Numbered from the stretch's first letter, positions 48,880 through 59,105 are shown. The stretch is 64,000 nt of DNA from Brevibacterium iodinum ATCC 49514 (GCF_900169265.1 NZ_FXYX01000003.1:1-64000); one strand, 5' to 3'. Notes: generated by a model from the sequence alone, not told the origin. Made by a program: numbers and translations.

Positions 48880-49863
48880 ATGGGAAAGTACGTCCTGCGG
48901 CGGTTCATCAACTACTTCATCCTCGCGTTCATAGCGACGGTCACCGCCTACATCACCTCCAGCTCATTCATGGATCCGGCCTCCCGGTACCGTGGTCAGA
49001 ATCCGCCGCTGTCAGAAGATTCGATTCGGTCCATCCTCAACGGCCACGGCACGAACCCCGAAGTCCCGATCCTCGAGAGGACCTGGCAGTGGTTGACGAA
49101 CATCTTCCTCCACGGTGATTTCGGCACGACGGTCCACAACTCACCGGTGCTGCAGGAGATCCTCGTTCGGGCAGGTGTCAGCCTCAAGCTCCTGCTCATC
49201 GGATCGATCATCGGAGCCATCCTCGGCGTGATCCTCGGAGTCTGGGGAGCCGTCAAGCAGTACAAGGCATCCGACCAGGTCGTGACCTACGCGTCCTACC
49301 TCATCATCGCCACTCCGACATTCGTCATCGGCGTGATCCTCATGATCATCGCCACCGGATTCAACAATGCCCTCGGCACGACCCTCATCCGCTTCTCGGG
49401 TGATTACTCGGCGAATATCGACCCTGGCTTCTTCCCCTGGTTCACCGACCAGGTGTCACATATGCTGCTGCCGACCCTGGCGCTCGTGCTCATGGGCGCC
49501 GCGACGTACTCGCGCTACCAGCGTTCGGTCATGCTCGACGTGCTTGCATCGGACTTCATCCGCACCGCCAGGTCCAAAGGGCGCACCCGCAGAACCGCGT
49601 TGGTCAAGCACGGCGTGCGCGTCGCACTCATCCCGATGTCGACGTACTTCGCCTACGCGTTCGGCACCCTGGTCGCCGGGTCGTCGATGCTCGAGGTCGT
49701 CTTCTCGTGGAACGGCATGGGCCAGTTCACCATCAATTCGATCCTGCAGTCCGATATCAACGCGGCCGCAGGCTCCGTTCTCTTCGTCGCGGTGCTCACG
49801 CTCCTGGCCTCGACCTTGTCCGAGGTGCTCTATGCCGCACTCGACCCGAGAGTGAGGATCTGA
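48880..49863 (+). CDS. Peptide/nickel ABC transporter permease (DppB-like)
   Basis: 327 residues, six membrane segments. BPD-type permease with the EAA-like loop DVLASDFIRTARSKGRTRRTALVKHGVRVALIP (about 220-250). N-terminal MGKYVLRRFINYFIL is typical of DppB. No SD before ATG 48880. One-base gap to the second permease. Confidence 0.88.
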   Translation: MGKYVLRRFINYFILAFIATVTAYITSSSFMDPASRYRGQNPPLSEDSIRSILNGHGTNPEVPILERTWQWLTNIFLHGDFGTTVHNSPVLQEILVRAGVSLKLLLIGSIIGAILGVILGVWGAVKQYKASDQVVTYASYLIIATPTFVIGVILMIIATGFNNALGTTLIRFSGDYSANIDPGFFPWFTDQVSHMLLPTLALVLMGAATYSRYQRSVMLDVLASDFIRTARSKGRTRRTALVKHGVRVALIPMSTYFAYAFGTLVAGSSMLEVVFSWNGMGQFTINSILQSDINAAAGSVLFVAVLTLLASTLSEVLYAALDPRVRI

Positions 49864-49864
49864 C

Positions 49865-50782
49865 TTGGCAACTGATATTCCGATCTCCACAGATCCCGAC
49901 ACCGGGGTGGTGACGAAGCGTTCGAAGCCGACCTCTCGGGCGATGCTCATCTGGCGCCGCCTGCGCTCGACCCCACGTTTCTGGGTCGGAGGGATCCTGC
50001 TCGCATTCTTTGTTCTCTTCGCTCTGTTCGGCAACACCATCAACATCTACTCGCCGACCGACCAGGATGTCTTCGCACTCAATGAGGGCCCGAGCGCCCA
50101 GCATTGGTTCGGTACGAACACGATCGGCCAGGACATCTACGCTCAGACCGTCGTGGGACTGCAGAAATCCCTGCTCATCGGCATCATCGCCGGGCCGTGT
50201 GCGAGCATTCTGGCCGCCATCATCGGATCGGCGGCAGGCTATTTCGGTGGTCGAGTCGAGACGATCATCGTCTGGTTCATCAACCTGCTGCTCGTGTTGC
50301 CGTCCTTCTTCATCCTTGTGCTCATGGCGCCTCTGCTGAGGCAGCTGTCGTGGACGGCCATCGTCGTCTTCCTCGTGCTCTTCGGTTGGATGATCATGGC
50401 TCAAGTCGTGCGCAACCAGACCAAGGCGATCAAGGATCGCGACTTCGTCCGAGCCGCCCGCTATATGGGCGTTTCGACTCCGAAGATCCTCAGCCGTCAC
50501 ATCATTCCCAACGTGGCCTCGATCCTCATCGTCGATGCGACGCTCGGGGTCGTCTCCGCGATCCTTGCCGAGACCTCCCTGAGCTACTTCAATCTGGGCA
50601 TTCAGAAACCCGACGTGTCGATCGGCACTCTGCTGGCCGAAGGCTCCGGAGCGGCGGCCACGCGTCCCTGGCTGTTCGTCTTCCCCGCCGGGGTGCTTGT
50701 GCTCATGCTCTTCGCGATCAGCCTCATGGCCGATGCCCTGCGGGATGCGATCGATCCGACCTCAGGAGTCAACCGTGACTGA
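49865..50782 (+). CDS. Peptide/nickel ABC transporter permease (DppC-like)
   Basis: 305 residues. N-terminal cytoplasmic part, membrane segment FWVGGILLAFFVLFALF, FGTNTIGQDIYAQ (DppC hallmark), and the EAA loop DFVRAARYMGVSTPKILSRHI. Start is TTG 49865 with GAGG upstream. It pairs with DppB to form the channel. Confidence 0.88.
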   Translation: MATDIPISTDPDTGVVTKRSKPTSRAMLIWRRLRSTPRFWVGGILLAFFVLFALFGNTINIYSPTDQDVFALNEGPSAQHWFGTNTIGQDIYAQTVVGLQKSLLIGIIAGPCASILAAIIGSAAGYFGGRVETIIVWFINLLLVLPSFFILVLMAPLLRQLSWTAIVVFLVLFGWMIMAQVVRNQTKAIKDRDFVRAARYMGVSTPKILSRHIIPNVASILIVDATLGVVSAILAETSLSYFNLGIQKPDVSIGTLLAEGSGAAATRPWLFVFPAGVLVLMLFAISLMADALRDAIDPTSGVNRD

Positions 50783-52880
50783 AACCCTCGACATCGACCT
50801 CGCCCCCGTCACCGCGGCAGAACCCATCCTTGAGGTCAGAGACCTGACGGTGACCTTCCCCAACCCCAAGGGCGACGTTCAAGCGGTGCGCGGGGTCAAC
50901 TACGAGGTCAGACCGGGCGAGTTCCTCGGCATCGTCGGCGAATCCGGCTCAGGCAAATCCGTTTCCTCGATGGCTGTGATGGGTCTGCTTCCCTCCACCG
51001 CTCAGATCGCCGGCTCCATCCGGTACCGCGGCCAGTCTCTTCTCGACATGAACGACCACCAGATGTCGAAGCTGCGTGGCCGCGAGATCGCCATGGTCTT
51101 CCAAGACCCGCTGTCGGCACTGACTCCCGTCTATACGATCGGAGAACAGATCTCCGAGGGTCTGATCATCCATGACCCGAGCCTGTCGAAAGAGGCCGCG
51201 AACGATAGGGCGATCGAACTGCTCAGAATCGTCGGCATCCCAGGGGCGGAGCGGCGGGTGAAGTCATATCCGCACGAGTTCTCCGGAGGCATGCGGCAGC
51301 GAGCCATGATCGCCATTGCGATCGCCAATGATCCCGATCTCATCATCGCCGACGAGCCGACGACGGCATTGGACGTGACGATTCAGGCTCAGATCCTCGA
51401 CGTGCTGCAGAAAGCACGCGAGATCACCGGTGCCGCGATCGTGCTGATCACCCACGACCTCGGCGTGGTAGCTGGAAACGCCGACCGAATCGCTGTCATG
51501 TACGCCGGCCGCCTCGTCGAGACCGGGGGAGTGGAGCAGGTCTTCCACAGCCCGCAGATGCCCTATACGACAGGACTGCTGCGTTCGGTGCCGAACCTTG
51601 CCACAGCGGGAACCCAGAGACTCGTTCCGCTCGAGGGCAAACCGCCTTCGCTGTCGAATCTCGCGCCGGGGTGCCCGTTCGCACCGCGTTGTCCGATCGC
51701 GGTCGACAGATGCCGCGAGGTCGAGCCCGAACTCGTCGAACACGGTGTCACCGGCGTGCAGGCGGCCTGCCACCGTGCCGACGAGATCGCCCGGGGCGAT
51801 CTGAAAGCCAAGGACATCTACCCGCGCCCCGACCCGGTGGCGACTCGAGTGAAAGACGACGCAGCACCGAACATCCTTGAGGTCACCGGTCTGCAGAAGC
51901 ACTTCCCTCTGCTCAAAGGTGCCGTGTTCAAGCGACAGATCGGCACGGTGAAAGCCGTCGACGGAATCGATCTCGAGATCAAGGCCGGCCAGACCCTCGG
52001 ACTGGTGGGCGAATCGGGCTGCGGGAAGTCGACGACGATCGGTGAAGTCCTGGAGATGGTCGCCCCGCAGAAGGGGCGGCTGGTCATCAACGGCATCGAT
52101 GTCGCGGACCTGAACAAGCGTGAACGTCTGGCCATGCGCAGAGACGTCCAGGTCGTCTTCCAGGATCCGATGGCCGCCATCGACCCGCGGCTGCCGGTCG
52201 GCGAAGTGATCGCCGAACCGCTGACCGTGCACAAAGTGTCGGCTCAGGAGCGCAACGACAAGGTTGCCGAGATGCTCGAACTCGTCGGCCTCGACGCGTC
52301 GATGGCCGAACGCTATCCGCATGAGTTCTCCGGTGGGCAGCGGCAGCGCATCGGCATCGCTCGGGCCTTGGTGACGAACCCGAAGCTGCTTGTCCTCGAC
52401 GAACCCGTCTCGGCTCTGGACGTCTCCGTCCAAGCAGGTGTCATCAATCTGCTCGAAGACCTGCGTGACACCTTGGGACTGTCCTATCTGTTCGTCGCTC
52501 ACGACCTCGCGGTCGTCCGCCAGATATCGGACTATGTCGCCGTGATGTATCTCGGTCGGATCGTCGAGTACGGCGAATCCGACGCGCTCTATCGGCAGCC
52601 GCGGCACCCCTATACACGTGCACTGATGTCAGCGATCCCCGTCCCCGACCCCGAAGTCGAACGGTCTCGGGAACGGGTGCTGCTCACCGGAGATCTGCCG
52701 AGCCCGACCGATGAGATCTCCGGCTGCAACTTCCGCACCAGGTGCCCGCTGTTCAACCTGCTGCCGGACGGGGACAGGCAGATGTGCCTGACCGATGACC
52801 CCCGTCCGCGGTCACTGGAAGGCGACCTCGTCGCCTGCCACCATGCGGAGCGGATCACGGAGCTCGACACCGCGACCTGA
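50775..52880 (+). CDS. Fused dipeptide ABC transporter ATPase (DppD-DppF)
   Basis: 701 residues carrying both ATPases in one chain. Domain 1: Walker A GESGSGKS (about 54-61), signature FSGGMRQR, Walker B LIIADEPTTALD. Domain 2: GESGCGKST (about 413-421), FSGGQRQR, LLVLDEPVSALD. Each has the oligopeptide C-terminal Cys motif (CPFAPRC; RTRCPLF), which can hold an Fe-S cluster in this family. AGGAG precedes GTG 50775, which overlaps the permease gene by 8 bases. Confidence 0.9.
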   Translation: MTETLDIDLAPVTAAEPILEVRDLTVTFPNPKGDVQAVRGVNYEVRPGEFLGIVGESGSGKSVSSMAVMGLLPSTAQIAGSIRYRGQSLLDMNDHQMSKLRGREIAMVFQDPLSALTPVYTIGEQISEGLIIHDPSLSKEAANDRAIELLRIVGIPGAERRVKSYPHEFSGGMRQRAMIAIAIANDPDLIIADEPTTALDVTIQAQILDVLQKAREITGAAIVLITHDLGVVAGNADRIAVMYAGRLVETGGVEQVFHSPQMPYTTGLLRSVPNLATAGTQRLVPLEGKPPSLSNLAPGCPFAPRCPIAVDRCREVEPELVEHGVTGVQAACHRADEIARGDLKAKDIYPRPDPVATRVKDDAAPNILEVTGLQKHFPLLKGAVFKRQIGTVKAVDGIDLEIKAGQTLGLVGESGCGKSTTIGEVLEMVAPQKGRLVINGIDVADLNKRERLAMRRDVQVVFQDPMAAIDPRLPVGEVIAEPLTVHKVSAQERNDKVAEMLELVGLDASMAERYPHEFSGGQRQRIGIARALVTNPKLLVLDEPVSALDVSVQAGVINLLEDLRDTLGLSYLFVAHDLAVVRQISDYVAVMYLGRIVEYGESDALYRQPRHPYTRALMSAIPVPDPEVERSRERVLLTGDLPSPTDEISGCNFRTRCPLFNLLPDGDRQMCLTDDPRPRSLEGDLVACHHAERITELDTAT

Positions 52881-52932
52881 AGCCGCACCCCTAGCCCACC
52901 TCGAGGAACACCACACTAGAAATGAGGAACTC

Positions 52933-54630
52933 ATGAGAATGAGGAAGAAGGCGACAATGGTCGTCGCCGCGACCGCTGCGCTGGGCCTGGCACTGTCCGG
53001 CTGCCAGCAGGCGAACAAGGACTCCGGCGGAGTCGACAGCGACAAGGCGGACAAGGAGATCTCCGGACTCCCCACCACCGACTACCAGAAAGCCGGATAC
53101 GACGAGGTCAAGGACGGCGGCACGCTGACCTACCCGATCACCGAGATCCCCGCGAGCCTCAACTACTACCACGCCGACGGCGCCCACGTGGACAACAACA
53201 ACATCTACGGCACCACCTTGGGCGGACCGGTCAAGATCAAGGATGACGGCACCTGGGAAGTCGACAAGAACTACGCCGAGAGCGTCGAGATCGCCAGCGA
53301 GGATCCTCTGGTCATCGACGTCAAGCTCAATAAGGACGCCGTCTGGGAGGACGGCACACCGATCGACGTCGACGACTACAAGGCGTTCTGGCAGACTCGC
53401 GACGGAAACCACGACGAGTTCGAGGTCGCTTCGACCAAGGGCTACGAGGACATCGAGAAGATCGAATCCGGCAAGGACAAGCACGACGTCAAGGTCACCT
53501 TCAAGACCCCGAACATCGATTGGCCGAACTACATCGGCGCCTTCCTGCCCAATGAGATCACCGAGGATGCCGACTCCTTCAACAAGGACTACACGAAGAA
53601 AGTCCTGCCTTCGAACGGTCCCTACAAGGCCGACAAGGTCGACACGAAGTCCGGCGTCATCACCATGGTCAAGAACGACAAATGGTGGGGACAGGAACCC
53701 AAACTCGACAAGGTGATCTTCAAGGTCGTCTCTCAGGCACAGCAGGCTCAGGAATATGCCAACAAGGAGATCGACCTTGTCGATGTCGGCACCGATGGCG
53801 ACTCCTACAAGACCGCCGGCAAGCGCGAAGACGGAGAGATGTACAAGTCGCAGGGCATGGAATACACACACCTGACGATGAATGCGAAGAAGGGTGCGCT
53901 CAAGGAGCAGGAAGTCCGTGACGCGATCGGTCATGCGATCAACCGCGAAGCCATCGCCCAGGCTGCGATCGGCCCCGTCGAAGCACCGGTGACTCTCATC
54001 AACAACGTCACATTCATGCCCGGCCAGGAGGGCTACCGGGACAACACCGCCGGCAGCCTCGACTTCGACCAGGAGAAGGCGAAGAAGATCCTCGACGACG
54101 CCGGCTGGAAAGAAGGCGACGGGGGAGTCCGCGAGAAGGACGGAGAGAAGCTCAAGTTCAAGATCGTCGTTCCCGCCGATACCGCTTCGAATGCCCAGCG
54201 TGCCGAACAGTTGATGAAGGACCTCAACGAGATCGGCTTCAAGGTCGAAATCGAAACCGTTCCGGTCGCCGCGTATTTCGCCGACCACGTGCTCAACGGC
54301 AACTTCGAGATGGCGACGTTCACCTGGCAGGGTACAGCCTTCCCGATCTCCTCGGGATCGAACCTGTTCTACCCGGCGGATTCCGCGCAGAACCACTCGA
54401 AGATCTCAAGCGATGCGATCGGCGAGAAGTTCAAGGCTGCGACGAAATCACTCGATCCGGCCGAGGCGAAGAAGCTGGCGAACGAGGGCGATGCCGAGGT
54501 GCTCAAGCTCAAGCCGCTCATCCCCTTCTACCCGACACCATATGTGTGGGGCGTGAGGAATGACGTCCTCAACCTCGGACCGCGACAGCTCGAAACACCC
54601 GACTGGACCGAGATCGGCTTCAAGAAGTGA
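52933..54630 (+). CDS. Peptide-binding lipoprotein, family 5 substrate-binding protein
   Basis: 565 residues. Lipoprotein signal MRMRKKATMVVAATAALGLA with lipobox LSGC (about 20-23). Family 5 (DppA/OppA) fold: GGTLTYPITEIPASLN start, VEIASEDPLVIDVKL, EVRDAIGHAINREAIAQ, WKEGDGGVREKDGEKLKF. Lys/Asp-rich surface. It captures peptides outside and feeds the DppB/C channel. GAGGAA precedes ATG 52933. Last gene of the operon. Confidence 0.9.
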   Translation: MRMRKKATMVVAATAALGLALSGCQQANKDSGGVDSDKADKEISGLPTTDYQKAGYDEVKDGGTLTYPITEIPASLNYYHADGAHVDNNNIYGTTLGGPVKIKDDGTWEVDKNYAESVEIASEDPLVIDVKLNKDAVWEDGTPIDVDDYKAFWQTRDGNHDEFEVASTKGYEDIEKIESGKDKHDVKVTFKTPNIDWPNYIGAFLPNEITEDADSFNKDYTKKVLPSNGPYKADKVDTKSGVITMVKNDKWWGQEPKLDKVIFKVVSQAQQAQEYANKEIDLVDVGTDGDSYKTAGKREDGEMYKSQGMEYTHLTMNAKKGALKEQEVRDAIGHAINREAIAQAAIGPVEAPVTLINNVTFMPGQEGYRDNTAGSLDFDQEKAKKILDDAGWKEGDGGVREKDGEKLKFKIVVPADTASNAQRAEQLMKDLNEIGFKVEIETVPVAAYFADHVLNGNFEMATFTWQGTAFPISSGSNLFYPADSAQNHSKISSDAIGEKFKAATKSLDPAEAKKLANEGDAEVLKLKPLIPFYPTPYVWGVRNDVLNLGPRQLETPDWTEIGFKK

Positions 54631-54662
54631 TGCACTGATCGATCGAAGCATTCCGAGACTGC

Positions 54663-54697
54663 CGGCCCCGTGGGATCACGTTCCCCACGGGGCCGGT
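54663..54697. terminator. Hairpin terminator of the transporter operon
   Basis: CCGGCCCCGTGGG/CCCACGGGGCCGG, 13 perfect pairs, 9-base loop, weak T-rich tail. It also faces the end of the minus-strand pseudogene. Confidence 0.75.
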
Positions 54698-54707
54698 CCT
54701 GCTGTGT

Positions 54708-55176
54708 TCAGACGAGTCCGACTGCCACCAGGAGCACCAGCACCAGAGTCACCCCGATGACGCCCAGACTCCATCGAGTGCTGACGTGATCGGCAACGCC
54801 GGACGGACCGCTTCGCACAGCCGTTTCAGGCGCATGGGCCTGGGTATGCTCCCATCGACGCAGCAGCTCGAACGCGGGGTGATTGTCCAGAGACTCCGGT
54901 CGGGTTCCGCCGGTCAGTCCGGAATCGATCTTCCGTCGCGGCATTCCGGGAGCGTTCCACGGTCGGATGCACTTCGTCGGCTCCGACGACGAGAGCCGGC
55001 CGCCAGAGGATGATGAACGCGAGCCAGCCGATGAGTACAAGTCCTGGACCGAAACGACCGACGGTGTCCCACGCCCCGCGCAGCAGCGCGTCGCCGAGGA
55101 GGAAAGCGAGGAATGCTCACACGATGACCGTGATGATGGGGCCGCTGCGTTGTCTCAGGATGATCGGTGCACTCAC
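54708..55176 (-). pseudogene. Degenerate PH-domain membrane protein gene
   Basis: From GTG 55176 the frame reads SAPIILRQRSGPIITVIV, then TGA (55117-55119), then continues open with AFLAFLLGDALLRGAWDTV and GPGLVLIGWLAFIILWRPAL: the two N-terminal helices of the Cfp6-type PH-domain family. After GADEV the expected PH core is missing, and the family end (NAPGMPRRKI ... RWSLGVIGVTLVLVLLVAVG) appears in another frame. So there is one nonsense codon, one internal deletion of perhaps 35-45 codons, and a frame change. The promoter TAGGCT-N6-GTG is still intact. Confidence 0.75.
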
Positions 55177-55182
55177 CAGCCC

Positions 55183-55188
55183 AGCCTA
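55183..55188 (-). promoter_or_regulatory. -10 element TAGGCT of the PH-domain pseudogene
   Basis: On the minus strand TAGGCT is 6 bases before GTG 55176. A TAGGAT on the plus strand (55196-55201) probably serves the gene at 55233. Confidence 0.4.
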
Positions 55189-55232
55189 TCGGCTCTAGGA
55201 TGTAGGTCACACGACTTCAGGAGAGGAACACA

Positions 55233-56174
55233 ATGCGCATCGTCGTTCTCGATGACTATCAGCAGGTGGCATGCAGGTTCGCGGACTGGAGCGGTCTCGA
55301 CGCCGAGGTCGAGTTCATCGATCGTCCCATCGTCGACGACGATGACCTGGTGCAGGTCCTCTCCGGCGCCGAGGTGGCTGTGGCGATGCGAGAGAGAACC
55401 GCCTTCACCGCCGTCCGGCTGGAACGGCTGCCGAACTTGCGTCTGCTCGTGACCACGGGACGGGTCAACGCCTCCATCGACGTGGAGGCGGCGCGTGCGC
55501 AGGGGATCGTGGTCTGCGGAACCGAGTCGACCACCTCGGCGACACCCGAGCTGACCTGGGGGCTCATCCTTTCCGTTCTGCGCAGCATCCCGGCCGAGGA
55601 CGCCGCCGTCCGAGGCGGCGGTTGGCAGTCGACCGTCGGGGGAGACCTCGATGGGCACCGCCTCGGCGTGGTCGGTCTGGGACGTCTGGGAACGAAGGTC
55701 GCGCGGGTCGGTGCGGCCTTCGGCATGGACGTCGTGGCGTGGAGCCAGAACCTCGACGCGGAACGGGCGGACGCCTTGGGCGTGCGCGCGGTGAGCAAGG
55801 ACGAACTGTTCTCCACCGCCGACGTGGTGACTCTTCATTACAAACTCAGCGAGCGCAGCCGAGGACTCGTGGGAGCCGCCGAACTCGCGGCGATGAAGTC
55901 CGACAGCATCCTCGTCAACACCTCGCGCGCCGGACTCGTCGACACCGACGCACTCATCACCGTGCTGGAGGCCGGTGGGATCCGTGGCGCCGGACTCGAC
56001 GTCCACGACGAAGAGCCGCTGCCGGTGGACCATCGCCTGCGCAGCGCACCGCGCACCGTGCTCACCCCGCACCTGGGATACGTCACCGAAGACACCTATC
56101 GGATCTTCTTCACTCAGGCAGTCGAGGACATCGCAGCCTGGATCGCAGGAGAGCCGATCCGCGTGCTGGGCTGA
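55233..56174 (+). CDS. D-2-hydroxyacid dehydrogenase (second copy)
   Basis: 313 residues. Nucleotide loop VGLGRLGTKV; catalytic Arg in VNTSRAGLVD, Glu in DVHDEEPLP, His in LTPHLGYV. AGGAGAG precedes ATG 55233. It lies 85 bases before benzoylformate decarboxylase in the same direction, so it may oxidise a 2-hydroxyacid such as D-mandelate to the 2-ketoacid used by that enzyme, or reduce it. It is only distantly like the copy at 45.5 kb. Confidence 0.87.
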   Translation: MRIVVLDDYQQVACRFADWSGLDAEVEFIDRPIVDDDDLVQVLSGAEVAVAMRERTAFTAVRLERLPNLRLLVTTGRVNASIDVEAARAQGIVVCGTESTTSATPELTWGLILSVLRSIPAEDAAVRGGGWQSTVGGDLDGHRLGVVGLGRLGTKVARVGAAFGMDVVAWSQNLDAERADALGVRAVSKDELFSTADVVTLHYKLSERSRGLVGAAELAAMKSDSILVNTSRAGLVDTDALITVLEAGGIRGAGLDVHDEEPLPVDHRLRSAPRTVLTPHLGYVTEDTYRIFFTQAVEDIAAWIAGEPIRVLG

Positions 56175-56259
56175 TGCGCCAACGGATATGGTGAGGTGAG
56201 AGAGGCGCCACACAACTCGACCCCTCCGCGAGAGCACCACGAACGAAAGCAGAGGCACC

Positions 56260-57906
56260 ATGGCCGACCAATCCGACAGAGACGACGGAGAGATGACAGT
56301 CCTCGACGCGAGTCTGGAGGTCTTCCGTGCTCACGGGATGACGACGATCTTCGGAAATCCGGGTTCGAACGAGCTGCCGTTCCTCGCAGGACTCGGCGAG
56401 GATTTCCGGTTCGTCCTCGGTCTGCATGAGCAGGTCGTCGTCGGCATGGCCGAAGGATACGCACGGGCCGCGGGAGGACCGGCGCTGGTCAATCTGCACG
56501 CCGCCTCAGGGTCGGGCAACGGCATGGGTGCGCTGACGAACGCCCGCTACGGCCACGTTCCGCTCGTCGTCCTCGCAGGTCAGCAGGTGCGCCGCACCGT
56601 CGGTCAGGAGACGATGCTCGCCAGCGTCGATGCTTCGACCCTGCCTGCTCCGCTGGTGAAGTACTCACACGAGCCGCTGTCGGCCACCGACGTGCCGCGC
56701 ACACTCTCGCAGGCGGCGCTCGAGGCCACGACTCACCCGAGCGGTCCCGTCTACGTCTCGGTTCCGCTCGACGACTGGGACGAACCGGCCCTTCCCGATG
56801 ACGCACTGTTGGCAAAGCGTTCGGTGGCGACGGCGGGAACCATGCCGGAGTCGCTGCGCCGCGAACTCACCGACGTCCTCGACGGGGCGAAGAACCTTGC
56901 CCTCGTCCTCGGCCCGCAGGTCGATGCCGCCGCAGTCGCTGATCCGAGCGTCTATGAGGATGCCATGGTTCTGGCCGAACGCCTCGATGCCTCCGTCTTC
57001 GTCGCCCCATCACCGACACGCTGCCCGTTCCCGACGACGCACCCGAACTTCGAAAGCGTCCTCGTCCCGGGCATCAAGTCGGTGCGCGACCGGTTGTCCG
57101 GCCACGATGTCGTCCTTGTCATCGGTGCAGCCACGTTCCGGTACCACCGCTGGGAGCCGGCGAACTATCTGGAGCCGGGTACCGAGGTCATCCAGATCAC
57201 CCAAGATCCGAGGGAAGCGACGCGGGCACCGTTCGGTCGCGCCGTCGTCGCGGACGTCGCGACTGCGCTCGCCGACTTGGCGGAGGCGACGGCGGATCGA
57301 GGAACGCGCCGAGGCGACCGCGGGTCCCGAACCGTGACCGCGCCCGCCCGAACGGAGCAGGGGATGTCCGGCGTCGAGGTGCTCGCCGTGCTCAACGATC
57401 ATGTCGACGACAGCGTCGTCTACGTCAATGAGACGACCACGCTCGACCTCGAATACCTCGAGCGGATCGTCATCGACAGACCGGGCATGTACCACTTCCC
57501 GGCCTCGGGAGGGCTCGGCTTCGGTCTGCCGGTCGCGGTGGGGATGGCGATCGGTGACCCCCAGAAGACCATTGTCGCCACCGTCGGCGACGGGTCTGCG
57601 AACTACGGACTCACGGCCCTGTACACCGCAGCGCAGCTGGGAACGAAGACGATCTTCGTCATCGTCAACAACTCCGGCTACGGTGCGCTGTCCGGATTCG
57701 CCAAGCGGATGGGAGTTCCCGATACCCCAGGGCTGACTCTGGGCGCGATCGACTTCGTGTCGTTGGCACAGGGCTACGGAGTCCCGGCCAACCGGACCAC
57801 GACCCGAGAGGAATTCGAGATTGCCTACCGTGAGGCCCTGCAGGCCGACGGGCCGGTGCTCATCGACGCCGTCGTCCTCGGTGTCGATGGCAAGCCGGCG
57901 GAGTGA
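56260..57906 (+). CDS. mdlC: Benzoylformate decarboxylase (ThDP enzyme)
   Basis: 548 residues. It decarboxylates benzoylformate to benzaldehyde using thiamine diphosphate and Mg. FGNPGSNELPF holds S36; H80 in VNLHAASGSGNG and H296 in FRYHRWEP match the Ser/His/His set known for the Pseudomonas putida enzyme; E57 activates ThDP; GDGSANYGL ... VIVNNSGYG is the metal/ThDP motif. The 10-residue N-terminal extension is acidic. Relatives (phenylpyruvate or oxalyl-CoA types) are less likely given S and both His. Confidence 0.88.
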   Translation: MADQSDRDDGEMTVLDASLEVFRAHGMTTIFGNPGSNELPFLAGLGEDFRFVLGLHEQVVVGMAEGYARAAGGPALVNLHAASGSGNGMGALTNARYGHVPLVVLAGQQVRRTVGQETMLASVDASTLPAPLVKYSHEPLSATDVPRTLSQAALEATTHPSGPVYVSVPLDDWDEPALPDDALLAKRSVATAGTMPESLRRELTDVLDGAKNLALVLGPQVDAAAVADPSVYEDAMVLAERLDASVFVAPSPTRCPFPTTHPNFESVLVPGIKSVRDRLSGHDVVLVIGAATFRYHRWEPANYLEPGTEVIQITQDPREATRAPFGRAVVADVATALADLAEATADRGTRRGDRGSRTVTAPARTEQGMSGVEVLAVLNDHVDDSVVYVNETTTLDLEYLERIVIDRPGMYHFPASGGLGFGLPVAVGMAIGDPQKTIVATVGDGSANYGLTALYTAAQLGTKTIFVIVNNSGYGALSGFAKRMGVPDTPGLTLGAIDFVSLAQGYGVPANRTTTREEFEIAYREALQADGPVLIDAVVLGVDGKPAE

Positions 57907-57912
57907 CAGAAC

Positions 57913-57954
57913 GACGAAGCCGCCGGAGAGTCGGAACTCTCCGGCGGCTTCGTC
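57913..57954. terminator. 19-bp perfect hairpin, bidirectional terminator
   Basis: Arms 57913-57931 and 57936-57954 pair without mismatch around a CGGA loop, between the convergent mdlC and aldo/keto reductase genes. Confidence 0.8.
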
Positions 57955-58047
57955 ATTGCTCGACCTGACTGCTCAACCGGCCACGTCGGTCACGACCGTT
58001 GGTCGGGGTGGGCCGCCTCGGCGAGGTTTTGGGCGAAGCTGACCGGG

Positions 58048-58884
<837 letters not shown>

Positions 58885-58970
58885 TCACGGGGCCGGAATG
58901 ATCTGCGGAACGTCCTTGGGGATGTCTCCGCGGATTCGGGAATCTGAAGGTGATCCCCGAGCGACTCTAT

Positions 58971-58985
58971 AACGACAGTGTCGTT
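58971..58985. promoter_or_regulatory. Palindromic operator upstream of the aldo/keto reductase
   Basis: AACGAC-AGT-GTCGTT. On the minus strand it runs directly into TATAGA, a likely -10 (58964-58969 region), so a bound repressor would block the promoter. The regulator is not encoded beside it. Confidence 0.55.
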
Positions 58986-59093
58986 GGCGATCATTCCCGA
59001 TTTCTCTCTGTTTCTTCATTTTTCGATGCCGCCACGAGCGATCAGTGTCGAGACTGGCACACGTTGTGACCGTGGAAGCGAGTGTGAGACCGA

Positions 59094-59099
59094 TAGGTT
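59094..59099 (+). promoter_or_regulatory. -10 element TAGGTT, leaderless layout
   Basis: TAGGTT is 6 bases before ATG 59106, the same element and spacing as at 7764. Confidence 0.45.
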
Positions 59100-59105
59100 C
59101 GAGAC

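Noticed and set aside
52891-54396. Long open frame opposite the peptide-binding protein gene (501 codons)
   Set aside because: Leu/Val/Asp-rich antisense shadow of a Lys/Asp-rich gene; the plus-strand lipoprotein is certain.
55117-55119. Selenocysteine or recoded UGA in the PH-domain gene
   Set aside because: No SECIS-like structure is evident and the gene is also internally deleted and frame-changed, so decay is simpler.
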